Assembly (NCBI GenBank): GCA_036924085.1
Contig: JAVGWX010000008.1
Span: 48,963,019-49,027,018, forward strand
Reading direction: 5' to 3'
Length of the DNA stretch: 64,000 bases
Origin: Ariolimax columbianus
Taxonomy: Eukaryota > Mollusca > Gastropoda > Stylommatophora > Arionidae
The notes under the pieces were generated by a model. The model was not told the origin of the DNA. It saw only the letters and a list, made by a program, of their open reading frames with translations, and ran no database searches. This document shows, piece by piece, positions 57,230-64,000 of the stretch. The position numbers and the translations under genes were made by a program. How positions within the stretch are numbered: position 1 is the stretch's first letter; every line of letters starts with the position of its first letter.

Positions 57230-57249
57230 ATAGATAGGTAGATAGATTC

Positions 57250-57625
57250 TCAGATAAACTCTTGAAAATAGACTGAATGCATTTGAAAATAAATGTCTTA
57301 GAGAATTATTGAATATTGGCTGGAAAGAATTTAAGATAGACAAACAAGATACTATCTTGAGGGAAAAAAATGTTTAGCATGCATCAAACACGTCCTTAGA
57401 ATGAACAGCAACAGACTTCAAGTTCAATCGATTATGTAGAGACCAAGTGTAACCAGAAAGAGGGGCAGGCCATTGAGACACTATGCATGACTATCACTAG
57501 AGAGTCCACCATGATGGGCCTTAACAACATGCAGGAACTACAATGTGCAGTATCAGGCCGATCTACCTGGAGAACTTTGAGTTCTGCCGTCTGCGCCGTG
57601 TTTGCCGCTGAAAGAACATAAATAT
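57250..57625 (+). pseudogene. LINE pol C-terminal remnant
   Basis: Reads RLNAFENKCLRELLNIGWKE, then in shifted frames ERGAGH, MMGLNNMQELQCAVSGRSTW and RTLSSAVCAVFAAERT, the end of a common animal LINE pol. 5' truncated and frameshifted. Confidence 0.6.
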
Positions 57626-58174
57626 ATTCTCAGATACTGGAAACGTCTAATTTATTGCAAAGCATAGACATACAATTATTTATTTACTGTATTAAATGTA
57701 AAACAGCTTAAACAAAGATAAATTAAAAAATACAAAAGATAAGTATAGTAATTTCTTGTTTTGTACTGATACCTGTTTCAGCGACACAGCTGTCACAGTC
57801 ATCATACTTTTCTCTGCAACTCCCTTTCATGTTGTTTGGTTTGGGCCAGACCCCCAACTTTGTAGATGAATTGCAGGTGGGCATACTATTTCCTTCTGGT
57901 CAGGTGAGTATATTTACAAATGAACTAAAATTTTCGCCTGTTTAATTTTGTACCGAGGTACTGTTTAGTCTCGAGGTAAGGTGTTACCTAACAGTTGGTA
58001 ACAGGGATCGACCTGACAAGTCTCCATCGGATATTTGCCTGCCAACAAAATATGAAACAAAGGAGGTTACATCTTTCAACGACGCCCAATGACATAAGTG
58101 GACAGAAGATATCTGCTGTCTACTTGTAGTGTTGCACTTTGTAATTCTTAATTGATTGTTTTCCGGTCAAGCCC
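57626..58174. other. No recognisable feature
   Basis: AT-rich; nothing recognisable on either strand. Confidence 0.5.
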
Positions 58175-59000
58175 CTCACAGCTGCTTAACCCTTAAATCC
58201 AGTTGTTTGTGTTATTCTATCTGCTTCCACCGCTTAATGTGGATACATATTTCTATAGCTGTGGTGGGCTGCCAATGATGGATCATATTTGGATGAGTTT
58301 TGTGCTGTGTGTTTCATTACCATTGAATTAAATACATATTTTACCTCCCTGCTATCGATAACTGGCAAACAGTCATTGAAGGTAAAATCTTTCCATCATA
58401 TTTTTTCCTCTCGAGCGGGTTCGCACGGTACTTTCATGTCATAAAGTCAATCATTGACAATATTGGAAATGGAATCATGTATCGGAATCCACCATTGTGT
58501 TCATTATGTGTAGTAGTTATTTGGTACGTTACATTTCATCCTGCTCAATGATCCATGTCATGGATTCTAGCTGGTTTTTGTTGTCTACGTCATTGACTGC
58601 TATAGGCCACTGACCTAGTCAACTATCTCTTTGTTATCAATATTACTAGCATTTTCTATAGACAGCTGGTTCTTATGCAGATATGCAGAAAATCTGTGAA
58701 AACTACGTTACAGCATCCTCATTGGTGCACTTCTCGGGGCCAATTTTCAAGTTAACAAATGGGGATGGAGGCAGAGGTAGTCGTGATGTAGCTGGACAGA
58801 AGTAGTGAAACCAACGACCATGATTAGTACTGGCCCTCTGATCATGAAAGAGATCACCAATGACAAACCCCAGATCTATCAGCATGACTGAGCGGGGTAG
58901 TCTGCGAGGAACATGAATCGTCCGCTGTTAACTTTGTGACGAAACTACATGACTGGAATGAGAAACTGGTTGTCTACAGACTCTGCATTGTCTTTTGGCG
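58175..59000 (+). repeat. About 0.9-kb dispersed repeat, copy B
   Basis: Diverged mate of 54870-55740. After the shared AACTACATGACTGGAATGAG, this copy contains AACTGGTTGTCTACAGACTC + TGCATTGTCTTTTGG (58965-58998), a half of the CR1/L2-like terminal hairpin, where copy A has only a few bases. The tRNA-like segment follows. Confidence 0.72.
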
Positions 59001-59004
59001 GTTC

Positions 59005-59200
59005 CTGGGGTCGAGAGGTAAGGCACTCGCCTTTCAAAGTTATGAATAGAAACCGTGGGCAATCGAATCCCGCAAGTTTTCAAGCATACCCTGGTCTCAA
59101 GGGAGGTGAGACCAGAGTGACTGCATCCTGAGTTATCTCCAGTCATCTTGACTTAGTCTTGCCTCTGATCTAAGGTAGCTTGGGACCAGAGAGTAAGGAT
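59005..59200 (+). repeat. tRNA-derived SINE, copy B
   Basis: A-box-like GGGTCGAGAGGTAAGGCACT + CGCCTTTCAAAG and a good B box GCAATCGAATCCCGC, then GTGAGACCAGAGTGACTGCA. Better preserved than the 55708 copy. Confidence 0.6.
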
Positions 59201-59555
59201 GACCAGTGCATTTTCTGTAACTGACTTTTATTCTAAATATTTCCAAGAAACAAGTATTCGAAACTCATAGATGTTGTCAAAAGGGATTAGGGCTATTTGG
59301 AACCACTTACAACTAACAGCAATTTATTTAAAGAATGAAGTTTCTTAAATCTAAATCAAGGACGAAAACAAGATTCACAAAAATACTCTGCTTGCTGCAA
59401 CTCAGTTATTTTTCTCGGACAATGACAGTCTTATGAGAGACATGAAGTATCAAACATTCCATTGAGTATATCTATAATCTGTCTTAAGCTTAATTTGTCA
59501 TCTTCAGATCAAGGTCCCGGTTTCTCTTACAAAAGGAGACCAGTGTTTGTAAAGG
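59201..59555. other. No recognisable feature
   Basis: AT-rich flank upstream of the LINE 3' end. Nothing named. Confidence 0.5.
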
Positions 59556-59559
59556 CTGT

Positions 59560-60489
59560 TTTATCTCCATACAGTTTTTGTCTCATATCTGTCTCGTGCA
59601 GCTAGTATTGTTCTCACTCTTCCTGCATGATCTTAAAGGTGTTAGGAGTTTATAGTTTATTCCATGGTCATGGTATGCTGCCCACATGGACACCTGTCAT
59701 CTGTCCCAATTTTCATTTTACTGTAAAGAAGACTCTTCAGTCTGTTATGCCCAGCTCACAGTCTGAAGATTATGACTTGCTCTTCTCTTAAACTTAAAAT
59801 TTGACGTCTTTATACTGGTTCAGAATACTCTACAGAGTCTGTATACAACCAGTTTTGTTTACATTTCGTTGCTCTGAAAGCTATGTACATCCAATCTATT
59901 CTTAAATGCATTAACTGTCCCAGCTTCTACTACTTCCTGTGCCAATGCATTCCAATCATTCACTACTCTCTGACAAAAAAAATATTTCCTAATTTCTCTA
60001 GTTAAATCATAGTAGTTGTTTTCTTTTCGGAATGGGGGTGTCAATCAGCCCATTTCTCCATGAAGTCGGCCTTAACTATTGTCTTGGCCTCATTATACAC
60101 GATACTCAGATCTGTTTGTGGGGAAGCTTCTCCAGGCTTTGCTAGTTTGTCTGCATCATCATTGCCTTAAATATTGCAGTAAGATGGGATCCACTGACTG
60201 ACCAGCCTGTGTGTTCTGCTGAGAGTTGTGTCAGAGACTACATACATTGCTCGAGATCTTCATCTTAGATTACAAACTTGGATGGTACCTTTGAAAGTTA
60301 TTGGAGTATTGTTCACACTAGAGATTTTTCTGCTCTGTTCCTTAGTCTATAATAGACTTTCACCACCTTCATTGGATGTAGCTTTGTAAATACGTGTATC
60401 CGTGTTTCTGGTGGGTATATCAATTTACTTTTTAAATCGGTCTGAGTTTCCTTCTTTTCTATTCCCTCTATGGTTTCTACCATCTCAGG
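59560..60489 (-). pseudogene. RNase H LINE remnant (right duplicate), nested insertion
   Basis: The 3' part at 59800-59560 reads REEQVIIFRL-AGHNRLKSLL, KMKIGTDDRCPCGQHTMTME. The RNase H end at about 60290-60045 reads QWIPSYCNI-GNDDADKLAK + PGEASPQTDL. Between them (59808-60044) lies the CR1/L2-like 3' fragment, so that element inserted into this older one. Older and more decayed than the GAA-tailed copies; no clear tail. Confidence 0.62.
59808..60044 (-). pseudogene. CR1/L2-like LINE 3' fragment (right duplicate of 62-315)
   Basis: Differs from 62-315 by only a few bases. It carries the same 61-codon end (RVVNDWNALAQEVV) and the terminal hairpin at 59814-59853. Confidence 0.65.
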
Positions 60490-61192
60490 TGATTTTTTTT
60501 TCTATGGTAGAATTTGGGATGTTTCTTTTAGATCTTTAACCACTGCCTAGCTTATGATTTGGTTTGCTCCGGCAATATCATTTGTTTTTTTATATGAAGT
60601 GGTTTCTCTTTAATCATCTCCTCCCCAGGCAGTTTATTCTGTCATATATTGGGTGATCTAGCATTTGTTTGAACTTCTTCCCCTGCTGAAGTGTTTTATG
60701 GTCTCTGTGCATATCCAAATTTCCATACTTTTGATTCTTGTGATGTTCTCAATTTATGTTTTATATTTATTGGTGTTCTTCTCATAGCTCCAGTGATGAT
60801 ATATATATTTTTGGATTTGGGTTGTATTAATTGTTTGGAAGGTGATAGTCACCAAATTGACACCCAACATCGAATCTGTACCAACAATTGAATAGATGAG
60901 GGGGCACATAAAATCAAACAACTTAAACCAGGTAGAACCCCTGAACAAGACAAAATCACAAATGATGAAATCCAGGCACACTAGCGCGGCAATTAACTAC
61001 TTTGTTCAACATCTGTCTAAATGAATGCTAAATCCCTGATCAACGGAAAAAGTCAAAAAAACATCCTAATCCTTTAAAAGCTTCAGCTTCAGGCCCTTTC
61101 CAGTTTCAATTTTTTAGAAGTTTTCCTTTGATCTCTTCTTTATTTGGCTTATCACAGAGGTTACCCAATTTTTTTTCTTTATAATGCAGCTA

Positions 61193-61565
61193 CGATAATA
61201 ATAATAATAATAATGTTTGCTTAGGCGTCTGAGACCTGTTGTGTCAGTTGGCCACTTCCATGACCTACTACTGTGGCATGGTTCTAGGCCTCGTTCAGAG
61301 TGGAGGTAGAGGTTGCTATCTGCTGGAGCCATACTGTGCAGGGACGGCCTCTTCTGTGCCCCCAGCCAGTCGAGGGAAGACTTTTAGCACTGAGGAATGA
61401 CTTGTGTTGTATCTTGTGGGCCGGGGTTTTCTGGCCCAGCTGTACAACATGACCGAACATAGAAACTCGGCCGTGGTCAAGTGTTTATGAAATTGGTAGG
61501 AGTCCTATCTTAGCGGAGACCTCCACGTTGCGGGTGTAGATAATAAGCTGCCCAAATATTCTACC
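61193..61565 (-). pseudogene. ATT-tailed LINE 3' end with tail (right duplicate)
   Basis: Continues the LINE end of 4743-5045 to its natural terminus. The minus strand reads ATVVGHGSGQLTQQVSDA-stop, then CCTAAGCAAACATTATTATT. The (AAT)n on plus is at 61194-61215. This part is missing from the left copy. Confidence 0.7.
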
Positions 61566-62425
61566 GAATGTCTACATCTTTTCTTGACAGTTAATCAAAT
61601 TCCTCAGTGTCCTGAATTTTTTAATAGCAGTAAATATATGACAAAGAGTTTTGAGTGTTGTGTTTTTAATCCTTATGTACACTAGTGTCACAAATAAACA
61701 ACAAATCCACAGCAGAATGTAGACTGGTTTAAGTTGTTTATTTCTCCATTTCTCATTATAAGCATTATTTGCTACAGATTTATCAGAGCTTTCTTCTTCT
61801 TCTTCTTCGAACTTGATACTGTGGTAAAATGTGTATTCCCATTTAAAAGTCTATGATGGATACAAATTGGAAATATTTGCTCAGATGAGACTGCTCACAT
61901 ATACTGATCATATTTTTAAATAGTTAAGTGTATGTGTGCAGCAATGTATCAAATCTGTCAAGCAAAACAGTGTAGCTGGATTGGAAAAAAACACATACAA
62001 GTTGTAAATGTGAAAATTGACAAGAACATGTGGATCAAGACAAATGTAAAGATGAAAACTACAGTCTGATGTCAGATGATCATGTATCAGCATTTTCTGA
62101 CAATGACCAAAAAATAAGTTTTAACAGTTATTGGTTGGACATTATCAGCCTTTTTGGCATCTGTTTTTTTGTTTTTTGAAATAGTTATACAGAGACTCCT
62201 TATAAGGAGTATATTACCTCACAGCTGTGATGAATAAGCATGCAGATTATAGAGATTAATGAATGCTGATACATTTACTTAATTCTTGCAAGGTTTTAAA
62301 CTATTGACATTTTTAAAATTGCAAATCAAAGGAATTAAGTTATTAATTTTAGTTTTAAACATGTTCATTTGTCTTTTTTTAACTATGTTAAACTTTATTG
62401 TGCATGTTACAATAACTGGCATAAT

Positions 62426-62617
62426 AGCAGATGTTCAGCCGTCATTTTCCCTGTACCACAGATGCATTGTCATTGCCACCTATCTTCAGTTTATTGCATA
62501 GATGGTACCTCAGTCTGTTGTGGCCTTTGCGGAGTCTGAAGATCACGACCTGTTCTCTTCTATTCAACTGGTAGTAGGCATAATTTTTGTGTAGCCAGTA
62601 TGCTATGTTTCCCTAAT
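62426..62617 (-). pseudogene. GAA-tailed LINE fragment cut by deletion (right duplicate of 9734-9925)
   Basis: Same sequence as 9734-9925, but its 3' end and tail are missing: it joins the AT-rich block at 62417 mid-frame. This shows the 3.8-kb difference is a loss in this copy. Confidence 0.7.
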
Positions 62618-63464
62618 TGGAAATCATAACCTCTTGGCCACACATGTATACTCCTCGTGACAGTGAGATTTGTTTCAATCCCCGCTATCGATACGCCCCA
62701 GTCTACTTAACTGTAAATGAGTTCTCTATTTACATTTTGAGAAACCAAACTGTAAAGATTGGAACTGGATAGACCACAACTTGAGAAAAATCTGAGACCT
62801 GGTACAATCACTTTGTTCATACGTTAACCACGTCAGCAGAGTCAGTAATAAGGCAATCATTTATCGTTAATTTTACATAACATACATTTAAAACACGTGT
62901 ATTCAGTAATATATGAGCAGATAGGAAATAGAACATGTTCGGAAAACGAATGTGTCCCTTCCAAATGCATTTTGGTGACCACAATAGTAAATGAGATATT
63001 ATCTGTCATTTTAAAATATGCGCGAAAGCTTAATACACAAGGATAAATATAAATTCACCAAAAATTAAAAAAATATTAATTTAAAATATTGGTGTTTTTG
63101 CGAAAGTGAAAGATGAATGTATAGAATGATGGTGATTCCTTTTTTCTTCTAGCTTTTTGTCCTGCTTGTGCCCTTCAGTGCCTTGATCAGGTCCCACTTT
63201 GTGATTCGTACATGAGATGTTACAGCTTGTCATTTCTGTTGTCCATCTTTTGTGTTCGCGACTCTAGGCTCTGTATCAATTTGATCTGTATAAATTTGCT
63301 TTCTGAAAGATACTGTCTGATGTTTGAAATGTTACGTGGTCCAACCATTTAGTTTGCTGTCTCTTGATGAAGCCTAACACTAGTGCTGTGTCTACCTGTT
63401 TCCTATATCTTCGCTTCTGTTTCTATCCATTCTTGTTACACCAATCATTCATCGCAGGTATTTC

Positions 63465-63881
63465 TTAACTTAACTTCTTTATACTGGTTCAGAAGACTCT
63501 GCATTGTCTGTATACAGCCAGTTTCGTTTACACTACCTTCCTCTAAAAGCAATGCACATCCAATCTATTCTGAAATGCATTACTTGTCCCTGCCTCTACT
63601 AATTTCTGTGGCAATGCACTCCACGCATTCATCACTCTCTGACTAAAAAGATATTTCCTGATATCCAAACTGGACCTTTCTTTAGTTAATTTGTTGCTAT
63701 GCCCTCTTGTTCTTATAGGTGGTTGTATTTTGAAAAAAACTTGTCATAATCTAATTTATCCGTTCCTGTGATTATCTTATAAACATGTATTACGTCACCT
63801 CCAATTGTTTTTTTCTGGACACTTTAGGCCGGTTTTTTTGTGTCTTTTCTCATATTTCATCTCTGTTGTTACGATGTTTCT
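63465..63881 (-). pseudogene. CR1/L2-like LINE 3' end (right duplicate of 10773-11190)
   Basis: Nearly identical to the left copy, including the hairpin and the TTAAG-type tail. Confidence 0.7.
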
Positions 63882-64000
63882 TTTATCTTAGTTTGATAAT
63901 GCCCAATTATGCTCTGTTATTACCATATGGATAAGAATAACGTATTGTATAGCGTTCCTTTATTAAATCAATTGTCCCTTGTTTATATTGTAATGTATGG

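Larger units (their letters stand above)
59730..64000. repeat. Right copy of the long direct duplication, with internal losses
   Basis: Collinear with 1-11309 but missing about 3.3 kb and 3.8 kb. At 62417/62426 a LINE reading frame is cut mid-sequence, while the left copy reads through it (9565-9925). That implies a deletion here. At the other junction (61160) a LINE linker is also cut here, while the left copy lost about 45 bp plus the tail of an ATT-tailed LINE. Both copies have therefore changed since duplication. Confidence 0.88.

Noticed and set aside
55708..59200. Functional tRNA genes
   Set aside because: A and B boxes are visible, but no stable cloverleaf or acceptor stem can be drawn; the flanks are repeats.

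Overview
This window is animal genomic DNA, most likely from a mollusc and probably a gastropod. The only recognisable host gene is a six-exon secreted serine protease with GT-AG introns, a TATA box and a poly(A) signal. Nearly everything else is LINE debris, minisatellites, microsatellites, a hAT-type element and tRNA-derived repeats. There are no operons, Shine-Dalgarno-led reading frames, rRNA genes or CRISPR arrays. The mollusc assignment is inference from the style of the LINE proteins and the repeat load.

Host gene (about 15.43-29.56 kb, minus strand). Six exons join in compatible phases into a 255-codon chymotrypsin-fold preproenzyme: signal peptide, activation site KR/IVNG, catalytic His61, Asp112 and Ser210, and a C-terminal helix. 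Codon 183 is an in-frame TAG, so the copy as sequenced would stop before the catalytic serine. The usual Cys42 partner of the histidine-loop disulfide is Asn. The introns hold LINE fragments, four minisatellite or purine tracts, a hAT-like non-autonomous element, and a 5'-truncated LINE insertion bounded by 647-bp direct repeats.

LINE families. (1) An RNase H-bearing I/Jockey-type family with a (GAA)n 3' tail: about 0-0.8, 6.0-7.1, 9.6-9.9, 11.5-13.1, 21.0-22.2, 32.1-34.2, 39.3-40.6, 49.7-51.5, 53.2-54.6 and 59.6-60.5 kb. (2) A CR1/L2-like family ending in a hairpin and a TTAAG-type tail: about 0.1, 10.8, 29.1-29.4, 49.4, 51.9-52.3, 59.8 and 63.5 kb. (3) A family with an ATT tail: about 4.7, 39.2, 44.2 and 61.2 kb. 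(4) Older endonuclease/RT remnants, some with an ATG-type tail: about 1.4-4.3, 17.8-18.4, 27.7-28.9, 30.2-31.9, 48.2-48.7, 52.3-53.1 and 57.3-57.6 kb.

Large-scale layout. The left 11.3 kb recurs at 59.73-64.0 kb in the same orientation with two large blocks missing. At 32.9-44.2 kb a second tandem duplication carries the 5' half of a LINE plus a long 55-bp satellite; the second copy has a shorter array. At 48.7-49.4 kb a pentanucleotide array abuts a LINE 3' tail of the same period.

No new multi-gene system is visible. The points most worth a second look are the 647-bp duplication around the young LINE insertion, the near-intact protease with one nonsense codon, the satellite/LINE tandem duplication, and tandem arrays that appear to grow from LINE tails.
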